Shown: piece after piece, positions 41,083 to 47,590 of the stretch | Layout of the letters: each line of letters begins with the position of its first letter | Numbering within the stretch: the stretch's first letter is position 1 | Source: Candidatus Zixiibacteriota bacterium | GTDB lineage: Bacteria > RBG-13-66-14 > B26-G2 > WVWN01 | Length of the DNA stretch: 47,590 nucleotides | Assembly (NCBI GenBank): GCA_011773985.1 | Contig: WVWN01000051.1 | Coordinates: forward strand, 1 to 47,590 | Reading direction: 5' to 3' | Notes under the pieces: generated by a model | Databases searched by the model: none | Seen by the model: only the letters and a program-made list of their open reading frames with translations | Told to the model about the DNA's origin: nothing | Position numbers and translations under genes: made by a program

Positions 41083-42329
41083 TTTTCCTCCACCGACGTC
41101 CCGAGCAGGTAATTGAGCTCGGCGCGGCTCGACCAGTAGTCGGCTTTGGCTTGAACCAGCGCCCGCTCGGCCTGCGTAAGCTCCGCCTCGACTTGCAAGA
41201 GGTCGTCGAATGAGACCGCGCCCAGTTCGTAGCTTCGAGCGTTTAGGCGGTAGACCTCTTCGTTAAGCTCTACCGTTTTGGAAGCGGACTCCCATCCTTT
41301 ATATGATAACTCCTGCGTAGCGAGCAAGCTCGCCACCCTTTCGCGGGACTCGAGCCGGGCCTGGGCCAGCTCCAGGCGGGATTGCTTGCGGTCCAGCCGG
41401 GCGCCGGTGATGCCGAGCACTCGAGCCGTGACGTCGACGACGGGAAGACTTACGACCACGCCGTAGCGCTTTTCGTCGCGCGCCTCGCCGGGGAATATGG
41501 CGCCCCCGAAGGTCGAACCCCGACTGTAAGAGAAGGACAGCGCCGGGAGCAGATTCCCCCACGCGCCCCAATACGCGACGTCCGCGGCCCCGACCTGCAT
41601 ACCCAGCACGGTGAGGTCCGGGTTTTTCTCGAGCAAGGCCGCGGAGATAACCGTAGTCGGAAGCTCGAGCGGCTCCTCGGGCGGCGGCAGCTCCTCCACC
41701 GCAATCGCCTCCCAGCCGGCCAGGCCGATGAGATCGGAAAAAGCTCGCTGGTTTTCCTCTACGCCGTTGCGCGCGGAAAGCAGGTCCGTCTCCTTGGTGA
41801 GGAAGTCCGCCTCGGCCCGCAGTTTATCGGCCAAGCTCACCTCTCCCAGTTGGTACCGCCTTTCGACGGTTTTCACGTTCTCGAGTGCCCGTCGATATTG
41901 CCCCTCGGCGCTCGCGACCAGCGCCTGGGCTCGAGCCAAATCGTAATAACCGCGTTGCACGTCCAGAATCAGGTTGGCAAAGGTTTGCCCTGACTTGGCC
42001 CGGTAGTAGTCTTTCTCGCGGACGCCGCGCATTACGTCGAAAACGACGGTAGCGTCGACGACCGGCTGCGTCAGCGAGAACCCGAAGCGCCACGTACTAC
42101 CCACCTCGGCTACGGAGGAGCCGCTCGTCGAGTACGCCGCGCTAAGGTCGGGCGTGGCCGACGCTACGCCTTCGGCCAAAGCCTGCTTGCCTTGGGAACG
42201 CTCGACGCCCGCCAATTCCGCCGTCAGGCTATCCCGAAGCGCGGTCTCGAGCGCGTCCGCCAGCGAAAGCGTCGACGCCGCGGCCAACGCCGGCGCGAGG
42301 GCCGTAATAATTACTGCCAGCGCTCTGAT
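41079..42329 (-). CDS. TolC-like outer-membrane efflux protein
   Basis: This is an OEP-family protein. The mature part begins AASTLSLADALETAL and holds the two repeats with RYQLGEVSLADKLRAEADF and SYELGAVSFDDLLQVEAEL. The first obvious start codon in frame is TTG at 42287, but the frame stays open upstream and encodes a textbook signal peptide, RALAVIITALAPALA, up to an ATC at 42327-42329. That ATC has AAGGAG 8 bases upstream. I therefore extend the gene to a probable ATC start, giving 416 residues; this is inferred. The product should supply the outer-membrane duct of the MacAB-like system encoded by the next three genes. Confidence 0.85.
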   Translation of the reverse strand: MRALAVIITALAPALAAASTLSLADALETALRDSLTAELAGVERSQGKQALAEGVASATPDLSAAYSTSGSSVAEVGSTWRFGFSLTQPVVDATVVFDVMRGVREKDYYRAKSGQTFANLILDVQRGYYDLARAQALVASAEGQYRRALENVKTVERRYQLGEVSLADKLRAEADFLTKETDLLSARNGVEENQRAFSDLIGLAGWEAIAVEELPPPEEPLELPTTVISAALLEKNPDLTVLGMQVGAADVAYWGAWGNLLPALSFSYSRGSTFGGAIFPGEARDEKRYGVVVSLPVVDVTARVLGITGARLDRKQSRLELAQARLESRERVASLLATQELSYKGWESASKTVELNEEVYRLNARSYELGAVSFDDLLQVEAELTQAERALVQAKADYWSSRAELNYLLGTSVEEK

Positions 42330-42491
42330 ATCTACTTCTCCTTCGGAAAGGTTTTCTTTCTACTCTTTTAGACCGACGTCCCGATGAATACTTGCGTAAA
42401 GGTCGGCGTCTCTTCGCCGAGCCTTGAACCTAAACAAGCGGAATTGCTAAGCCGTTCCTCCTATGTGTCTCTACCTAAAACGTACGCGATG

Positions 42492-42519
42492 ATTATAACA
42501 TCTGATCGAGTTTCGTTAA
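42492..42519 (-). promoter_or_regulatory. Candidate promoter of the efflux/stress operon
   Basis: TTAACG and TATAAT (perfect -10), 16 bases apart on the minus strand, would start transcription near 42485, with a leader of about 155 bases before the TolC-like gene. Confidence 0.5.
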
Positions 42520-42571
42520 TACCTGCTTACCGAACTTGATTCGGCCTTAGGCCTTACTCTTCGCCGCAGCC

Positions 42572-42606
42572 GCCCCGTCAATTTCCCCCGGGAGGGAAAA
42601 CGGGGC
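42572..42606. other. GC-rich hairpin in divergent intergenic region
   Basis: GCCCCGT (42572-42578) pairs with ACGGGGC (42600-42606), and an inner TTTCCC/GGGAAA extends the stem. It lies between the divergent TolC-like gene and the secreted-protein gene. The 412-base intergenic region 42330-42741 otherwise holds only the two promoters described. Confidence 0.5.
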
Positions 42607-42690
42607 TTTCGGTTCGGGGCGCGTCCCAACCGGCCACGCCGGCCTCCCGCGGTTGCTTACGCGGGCAAGCCCCTTCAAACGCGGGCGCCG

Positions 42691-42719
42691 TTGACGCCAA
42701 GGCAAAAATAAAATATAAT
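42691..42719 (+). promoter_or_regulatory. Strong sigma-70-type promoter
   Basis: TTGACG and TATAAT are separated by exactly 17 bases. The start point near 42726 leaves a short leader that carries GGAGAGGAGG before the ATG at 42742. Confidence 0.85.
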
Positions 42720-42741
42720 ATTAGGAGAGGAGGTGTTGGAA

Positions 42742-43308
42742 ATGAGGTTGTTAACGCTAATGGCGGTACTCGGGACGCTACTCGCCTCCGAAAGCGGCGC
42801 CACGCCCCCCGGAAAATACGTGGACGAGAATTTCAACGCAGCTTTCCCGCCGGCGGGTTGGATCGCGGAGGGCACGGGGAACTGGGTCTGGAGGAGAGAA
42901 TACGAGGGCGGCAATCCCCACGCTTTCGGCCGCGCGTTGGTCACCGGCGGGCGGGAGAGTACGGCAACCCTTCACACGCTCGAATTCCACCTCAACGCGG
43001 GCAGCCGCGTGCGCGTGAAATTCCGCTACAAAAGCACCAGCGGGGGATACATTAACACCTGGAGAAACGTAAGGCTAGGTAGCTTCTGGAGCGAGAAATT
43101 ACAATACACGAAGAATTGGATGAATTTGGACCGAGCGACCGGGCCCTGTCCTTCTCCCGGCAAATACCGCCTACGGTGGCGAATAGGGGCGAGCGGCGGC
43201 AGCTCGGGGGGCGAAATAACCTTAAGGCTCGATGACGTCCTGGTAACCGATATTAATATGACCGTGACGCCGGCGACGTTCGGTCGCGTGAAGGCTATAT
43301 TTAGATAA
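42742..43308 (+). CDS. Small secreted beta-sandwich protein with conserved tail
   Basis: The product is 188 residues from ATG 42742, behind GGAGG and a strong promoter. It has a signal peptide (LLTLMAVLGTLLASESGA) and a single beta-rich domain that begins with ENFNAAFPPAGWIAEGTGNW. That is the opening of 'choice-of-anchor J'/cleaved-adhesin jelly-roll domains, which are carbohydrate- or surface-binding modules. It ends VTPATFGRVKAIFR. The tail is closely similar to VEPTSLGAIKALYR at the end of the propeller protein at 21290-22252, although the rest of the two proteins is unrelated. Its function is probably extracellular or surface-attached; a specific ligand cannot be named. A likely terminator follows at 43456-43477. 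Confidence 0.85.
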   Translation: MRLLTLMAVLGTLLASESGATPPGKYVDENFNAAFPPAGWIAEGTGNWVWRREYEGGNPHAFGRALVTGGRESTATLHTLEFHLNAGSRVRVKFRYKSTSGGYINTWRNVRLGSFWSEKLQYTKNWMNLDRATGPCPSPGKYRLRWRIGASGGSSGGEITLRLDDVLVTDINMTVTPATFGRVKAIFR

Positions 43309-44002
43309 CGACGGCCCGAACCGGACGATGATGGATTACGATTGGAGACGACCGTGAACCCGGCGCGGCGGTCCGCAGGCCGGTAGCGTGTCTGCTTCGG
43401 GAGCGGCAACGCTCACAAGTACGCCGTCATAACGCGGACAATAATAATGAATTAGGGCGCCCACAAATTTGGGCGCCGTATCTTTTGGCATATTTTAGCC
43501 GTCACTCTCAGGAAATCTTTGTTTACGACGACAACCCCGAACAGTCGAAGCCGTACTACCGTTGCCCCCGGTCTCTCCGCCGGTCGGGGGCGACTTTCTG
43601 CGTCGCTTCGCCGCGTTCCTTGTCGCTTAGGCCGAAGGCAACAGAGGCCGAGACGACCGCAACAATACCTAAAACCGGCTCCCGTTTCAGCGTGGTGACG
43701 TTATACCTCAGGGCCGGGTCGCGTCGTGGGACAGGCCCATTCCAGGGGGAGGGAGGCGGCGTCGGACAAGTAGGAGGCAGTAACACGCGTGGACGCCTCC
43801 CTGTTTCCCCCCGTTACCGCTTTCACCCCCAATTACCCGCGTCGGTTCGCCTCACCCGTAAGGACCGAACGTCTCGCATGGTACGAAAGGTTAGAACGTT
43901 ACCGCCCCCTTGATCCAAACCCAATTGCCCTTCGCATGATGGGTGAAGTTGATTTCCGCCAGCCAAGCGCCGCCGCTAATTTGCGGCGGTCCTTCCGTTT
44001 GT
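43309..44002. other. Intergenic region, 694 bases, no confident gene
   Basis: This region contains a terminator (43456-43477) and a small hairpin CCGCCGC-TAATTT-GCGGCGG (43970-43989) just after the receiver-domain gene. Some minus-strand stretches look vaguely coding: a hydrophobic EPVLGIVAVVSASVAFG near 43690, and LAEINFTHHAKGNWVWIKG near 43920. They lack starts and are interrupted. They may be relics of a secreted-protein gene. Confidence 0.4.
43456..43477 (+). terminator. Intrinsic terminator-like hairpin
   Basis: GGCGCCCA pairs with TGGGCGCC across a 6-base loop (CAAATT) and is followed by GTATCTTTT. It lies 147 bases after the stop of the secreted-protein gene on the plus strand. Confidence 0.7.
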
Positions 44003-44392
44003 TCACAACTCCTCCGCCTTGCCGGTCCCCAAGGCCTCGCGAACGGCCCTGAGGAGGACCTCGTCGTCGAGAGGTTTTGCAAAAAAGACGCGCGCGCCCG
44101 CGGCCAGGGCCCGGGCCTCTACTTCCTCGTCCGCGTACGCCGTTATAAAAATGATGGCGAGCTCCGAACCCATTTCCGCCAGCTGTCGCTGAAGCTCCAG
44201 GCCGTCGACGCCGGGCATCCGTACGTCGAGTATAATGCAGCCGGGCACGTCGCGCCGACGGTAACTCAAGAAATCGTCCGCCGAGGAGAACGTCTCGACG
44301 TTGAACCCCGCCGACGTAAACAACCGCTTCAATGACCTCCGGATGGAATAGTCGTCGTCCACGACGAATATCGTTGCGTCGCCGACTTTCAC
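44003..44392 (-). CDS. Stand-alone response-regulator receiver domain
   Basis: The product is 129 residues, a single REC domain: acidic pocket VDDD (11-14), phospho-acceptor Asp56 in IILDVRMP, Thr in FITAYAD and Lys in FFAKPLD. There is no output domain. It closely resembles the receiver of the FixJ-type protein encoded 199 bases upstream and may share the same kinase. It could act as a phosphate sink or as a CheY/Spo0F-like relay. The start ATG at 44392 lies after a gap without a clear promoter. Confidence 0.9.
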   Translation of the reverse strand: MKVGDATIFVVDDDYSIRRSLKRLFTSAGFNVETFSSADDFLSYRRRDVPGCIILDVRMPGVDGLELQRQLAEMGSELAIIFITAYADEEVEARALAAGARVFFAKPLDDEVLLRAVREALGTGKAEEL

Positions 44393-44591
44393 GTCGTCAC
44401 ATCTCGAATTCCAGCGTCCATCTCGCTATCGCCTGCCAACGTTTCACTCGTTCGCCGAACCTTGGGTCTATAGATACCGGGAACGTCCGAGTCCGAATTT
44501 CGTCCCTAACTTAAAATAGTCCGAAGGGGCGCACAATTGGACTTTGGTCCAATACGGGTAGGACTTTCGGGAAACTCGACTAATCGGGGGT

Positions 44592-45218
44592 TTAGACCTC
44601 GGGAAGGGAGAGGTCGAGCTTTTCGGCCGCCCGGACGAGGTCGGCCAGCGACACGACCTTCATCTTTTCCATTACGCGCGCCCGGTGAACCTTGACGGTC
44701 TTTTCGCTCGTACCCAGCTCGGCGGCGATTTGTTTGTTGAGCCAGCCGGCGGTTACGTACGACAGAACCTCGCGTTCCCGCGGCGTGAGCGACTCGAGGC
44801 GGCGCCGGCGTTCCGCCGCTTCGGCTTGTTCCTGCCTCGCGCGCCGGTCTTGCTCGAGCGCCCGGCGGACGGCGTCGAGGAGTTCCTGTTCGTCGACCGG
44901 TTTCTCCAGGAAATCCGCGGCGCCGGCCTTCATCGCCCGCACGCTCGTCGGGACGGTACCGTGGCCCGTAATAAAGATAATGGGAATCGCGACGCCGGCC
45001 CTCGCGAGTTCCTCTTGGAGGTCGAGGCCGCTCAGCTCCGGCAGGCGGACGTCGAGGACGAGGCAAGCGGGCCCTTCAATCGGGGCGCGCCCTAAAAACT
45101 CCCGCGCGGAAGCGAAAGCCTCCGCCGCTAGCCCCACGGATTTAAAAAGCCTCGCCAGGCCCCCGCGAACCGAGGGGTCGTCGTCGACGACGAACACGGT
45201 ACCCTCCGCGCCGGTCAT
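44592..45218 (-). CDS. FixJ-type response regulator (REC + LuxR HTH)
   Basis: The product is 208 residues from MTGAEGTV (45218); this ATG overlaps the kinase stop (ATGA). The receiver has VDDD (11-14), phospho-Asp56 (LVLDVRLP), the Thr/Ser position ITGHG and Lys in FLEKPVD. The C-terminal LuxR/FixJ HTH reads LTPREREVLSYVTAGWLNKQIAAELGT-type sequence with VKVHRARVMEKM as recognition helix. It is a DNA-binding activator controlled by the adjacent PAS kinase. Targets are not evident. Confidence 0.93.
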   Translation of the reverse strand: MTGAEGTVFVVDDDPSVRGGLARLFKSVGLAAEAFASAREFLGRAPIEGPACLVLDVRLPELSGLDLQEELARAGVAIPIIFITGHGTVPTSVRAMKAGAADFLEKPVDEQELLDAVRRALEQDRRARQEQAEAAERRRRLESLTPREREVLSYVTAGWLNKQIAAELGTSEKTVKVHRARVMEKMKVVSLADLVRAAEKLDLSLPEV

Positions 45219-46816
45219 GCCGTTTTTCCTCCGGACACGGGCAACGAAACGAAGAACGTCGCGCCCCGGTCGGCGTTGTTCTCGAACCAAATGCGGCCGC
45301 CGTGGCGTTCGACGATCGTTCGGCCGATCGCCAGGCCCATACCCAATCCTTCCCCCTTCGTCGTGAAGAACGGGTCAAAAAGGCTTTCCGCCCGGGCGGC
45401 GTCGATGCCGGGGCCGGAATCCTGCACGGCCACGAGGACGTTCTTTCCGGCCCGTTCGGCAGTCCGGACCACGATCTCCCGGGGCCCGCCTTCCTCTTCG
45501 GCCATAATCTCTAAGGCATTGAGCAATAAGTTTAAAATCACCTGCTGGAGTTGAACGCGGTCTCCCAACACGGGCGTGAGGCGGTCGGCCAGCTCGAGGT
45601 TTATGTCAACGCGCCTGGCCAGGGCTTCGTTCCGCGCCAGCGCCGCGACCTGGCGGACGACGTCGTTGGCGTCGACGGCGGCGTAATCCGCTTCGCCTCG
45701 CTTGAGTAACGCCCGTACGCCCTTGATAACGTCGGCGGCGCGTTTGTCGTCGTCAACGATATCGGCCAGCGACGCGCGCACCTCCTCGACGTCCGGCGGC
45801 TCCGCCGCCAGTAAACGCAACGCCGCCTGGGCGTTACTCAGAATGGCCGCCAGCGGTTGGGTTAGCTCGTGCGCCAACGACGCGGCCAACTCCCCCATCG
45901 CCGCGACCCGACCGGAGTGAAGGAGCTGCTGGCGGAGTTGCGCGGCCTCGGCGGCGGTTCGCTCGCGCACCGTGACGTCGCGGTTGGTGGCCCGGATTCC
46001 TAATAACTTGCCGCCTCGAGCCGTGACCGGCTGGCATAAGTGCTCGAGCCAACGCACTTCGCCGTCTCGGGTCCGGATGCGGAATCGGACTTCGTGTATG
46101 CCGGGAGTCCGCTCGGCCTCCAGCCTGTGGTCGTCCCAGGCCTCACGATCTTCGGGTAAAATCAACTCCCGCATCAGGTCCTGGTCGGCGATGAACTCTT
46201 CCGGCGCGTAGCCGGAAATACGTTTGCACGAGGGCGAGAGGTACAAAAGCCGCCCGTCCGCGCTTCTCCAATATTCCCAGTCGTACGTGAAATCGGCCAC
46301 GGTGCGGTAACGGAACTCGGCCTCCCGCAACTCCGTGACGTCGTGGACCGTTCCGATCATGCGGACCGGGTTGCCGTCGTCGTCAAAGGTAACTTGACCC
46401 CGTTCGTGAACCAAACGCTCCGAGCCGTCGGGCCGGACGACGCGGTGTTCGATGTTATACGGCACCTCCGGGTCGGCGAGCGACGCGTTGACGGCGTCTA
46501 TAACGGCTTGGCGGTCGTCGGGGTGAACCGACTCGAGGAAGGCGTCGAAGGTGGCGCCGAACTGCTGGGGCGTAAGGCCGAAGATGCGGTATACCTCGTC
46601 GGACCAGGCCAACTCGTTGGTCACGGTATTCCAATCCCAGCTTCCGAGGTGAACCAGGCGTTGTACCTCTTGATGGGCTCCTTCTTTCCATCGCGACGCC
46701 TCTTCTGCTTGCTCCAGCCGGGCCGCAGCCTTCTCGGCCTCCGCCAAGCGGCGCCGCAACGCCTCAAGCTCGGCGACGAGTTCGTCGCGCGATCTATTTC
46801 CGTCGCCAGCGTTCAT
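45215..46816 (-). CDS. PAS-domain sensor histidine kinase (FixL/TodS-like)
   Basis: The product is 533 residues from MNAGDGNRS (46816). An upstream GTG at 46837 is possible but would be nearly at the transcription start. An N-terminal coiled coil (about 8-40) is followed by two PAS/PAC domains (about 50-160 and 165-280), a HisKA domain with the phospho-His in ASLAHELTQP (about His316) and a HATPase with N box (ILNLLLNALEI), G1 (DSGPGID) and G2 (GLGMGLAIG). No TM helix is present, so it is a cytoplasmic sensor. The PAS domains show no clear heme-binding His as in FixL, so the ligand is unknown. It is coupled to the FixJ-type regulator by a 4-base overlap. Confidence 0.92.
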   Translation of the reverse strand: MNAGDGNRSRDELVAELEALRRRLAEAEKAAARLEQAEEASRWKEGAHQEVQRLVHLGSWDWNTVTNELAWSDEVYRIFGLTPQQFGATFDAFLESVHPDDRQAVIDAVNASLADPEVPYNIEHRVVRPDGSERLVHERGQVTFDDDGNPVRMIGTVHDVTELREAEFRYRTVADFTYDWEYWRSADGRLLYLSPSCKRISGYAPEEFIADQDLMRELILPEDREAWDDHRLEAERTPGIHEVRFRIRTRDGEVRWLEHLCQPVTARGGKLLGIRATNRDVTVRERTAAEAAQLRQQLLHSGRVAAMGELAASLAHELTQPLAAILSNAQAALRLLAAEPPDVEEVRASLADIVDDDKRAADVIKGVRALLKRGEADYAAVDANDVVRQVAALARNEALARRVDINLELADRLTPVLGDRVQLQQVILNLLLNALEIMAEEEGGPREIVVRTAERAGKNVLVAVQDSGPGIDAARAESLFDPFFTTKGEGLGMGLAIGRTIVERHGGRIWFENNADRGATFFVSLPVSGGKTA

Positions 46817-46837
46817 AAGGTTGAAGAAAAGGGACAC

Positions 46838-47252
46838 GTTTGGCCTTTATTATACACAAAAACTGACAAATATCAAATAAATATTTTCGTCTTTTGCCTA
46901 ACCGCAATCACTGGCCCCGGTAGTTTGCTAATCGCGACAATACCCTAAAAAACGGCGTCGTAAAAATAATAATAAACGAAAATATAGGCGCCCGCTAAAC
47001 GGGGCCCCCCTTCTCGCCTTGTTTTGGCCTCAATATTACTCCTCGACCTCAATAACCACCGAGGCCGTGCTCGAGCAGATGGTCGTTAAATGTCCGTTAA
47101 TCGAAACATACGGTAAACGGCCTGAAAATTCTTACGCCGCCGTGGCCTTCCTTCTGCTCCGTCCACGCGCGTTACGAGCAAAAAAGCGACCCCCCGAATC
47201 CTTGCCGGCCCCGCTACGCGGTATGACGTCTACAGGGCTATTGAGCTTGTCG
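46838..47252. other. Intergenic region, 415 bases
   Basis: This region lies between the M16 peptidase gene end and the histidine kinase gene. It contains the kinase promoter (46849-46876) and an AT-rich stretch (46850-46975). I see no gene and no clear terminator for the peptidase gene. Confidence 0.5.
46849..46876 (-). promoter_or_regulatory. Strong promoter of the histidine kinase operon
   Basis: TTGATA and a perfect TATAAT, 16 bases apart on the minus strand, would start transcription near 46842. This favours translation from the ATG at 46816 rather than the GTG at 46837. Confidence 0.75.
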
Positions 47253-47590
47253 TTACGGTTCCAATTTAATATCTTCTACCTCCCCGAAGGCCGTTAACGG
47301 TTCGTCGAACCCCGCCGAGTCGCCGACGACGAGTATTTTCAACCCCTCCGGTTTTAAGTACTTCTTCGCCACCTCTTGAACGTCCTCCTTCGTAACTGCC
47401 GCGACGTTACTGCAATAGGTCTCATAGTAATCGTCGGGATACCCCCAATACTCTAAACGCGCCAGCCCGTTTACGAGCTCCGCGCGGTCATCAAAACCGA
47501 ACACGAACCTATTTATAATTATATCCTTCGCAATCGTAAGCTCCTCGTCCGTCGGCGGCTCTTCGAGCATACTTACGATAACTTCTTTCA
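47253..47590 (-). CDS. M16-family metallopeptidase, C-terminal part
   Basis: About 112 residues are visible, and the frame stays open to the right edge of the window. Typical M16 (insulinase-like/PqqL) C-terminal features are present: ARLEYWGYPDDYYETY, VTKEDVQEVAKKYLKPEGL, ILVVGDSAGFDEPL and a terminal VEDIKLEP. The HxxEH zinc site would lie in the part outside the window, in this gene or in a partner subunit. Function is probably degradation or processing of periplasmic peptides. Confidence 0.85.
   Translation of the reverse strand, partial: KEVIVSMLEEPPTDEELTIAKDIIINRFVFGFDDRAELVNGLARLEYWGYPDDYYETYCSNVAAVTKEDVQEVAKKYLKPEGLKILVVGDSAGFDEPLTAFGEVEDIKLEP

Noticed and set aside
43485-43913. Plus-strand open frame of 142 codons
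   Set aside because: No ribosome binding site, low-complexity Arg/Pro/Ser composition and no recognisable domain; likely chance in a GC-rich spacer.
1-47590. CRISPR arrays, tRNA, rRNA and insertion sequences
   Set aside because: No regularly spaced direct repeats, no tRNA-like cloverleaf, no rRNA segment and no transposase frame with terminal inverted repeats were seen on reading the window.

Overview
The window looks like a chromosomal contig from an uncultured Gram-negative (diderm) bacterium. The evidence is TolC-type outer-membrane proteins, lipoproteins with lipoboxes, an RND efflux system, a predicted outer-membrane beta-barrel and long periplasmic multiheme cytochromes. Codons are strongly G/C in third position, while most intergenic promoters are AT-rich. 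The gene style recalls candidate-phylum genomes of the Coatesbacteria/WOR-3/Eisenbacteria kind, but this is an impression and no marker gene here settles it. No rRNA, tRNA, CRISPR array or insertion sequence was seen.

Layout. (1) 1-3954, minus strand: a tight four-gene cluster of secreted proteins. Two paralogous beta-propeller lipoproteins share a duplicated leader, and a C39-like protease gene is cut short exactly at one copy of that leader. (2) 4452-11799, minus strand: the most unusual locus. A 1663-residue regulator (Ser/Thr kinase, P-loop ATPase, TPR array, GAF, sigma-54 AAA+, Fis HTH) is followed by two near-identical palindromes, a consensus sigma-54 promoter (TGGCAC-N5-TTGC), a 49-residue exported proline-rich peptide, a perfect 14-bp hairpin and a 621-residue reverse-transcriptase-like protein whose motif A lacks the expected aspartate. 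(3) 12140-18659, plus strand: a copper/silver response and efflux operon with a CsoR repressor, an outer-membrane factor, a metal-binding lipoprotein, CusB and CusA. (4) 18693-22252, minus strand: a membrane-anchored beta-lactamase-fold protein, a decayed copy of its 3' end, and a BNR/YCF48-like propeller gene interrupted by an in-frame TGA.

(5) 22359-35490, minus strand: an eleven-gene respiratory cluster. It contains six multiheme c-type cytochromes with about 62 canonical CxxCH motifs in total, a Rieske protein, a split b6-type cytochrome b, a predicted outer-membrane barrel and a ResB-like heme-attachment factor. The likely job is quinol oxidation coupled to a long periplasmic heme wire, possibly reaching the cell surface. 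(6) 35832-42329, minus strand: a TolC-MacA-MacB-type efflux operon that runs into an anti-sigma factor, two Spy/CpxP-like periplasmic proteins and an ECF sigma factor, suggesting an envelope-stress module. (7) 42691-43308, plus strand: a small secreted protein whose C-terminal motif matches that of the interrupted propeller protein. (8) 44003-46876, minus strand: a PAS histidine kinase, a FixJ-type regulator and a stand-alone receiver. (9) 47253-47590: the C-terminal part of an M16 peptidase.

The best candidate for an undescribed system is region 2. The regulator gene, putative enhancer sites, sigma-54 promoter and target genes lie in the order and spacing expected for a self-contained switch. 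It would turn a sensed (kinase/NTPase/TPR/GAF) signal into a burst of a small exported peptide plus an RT-like protein.
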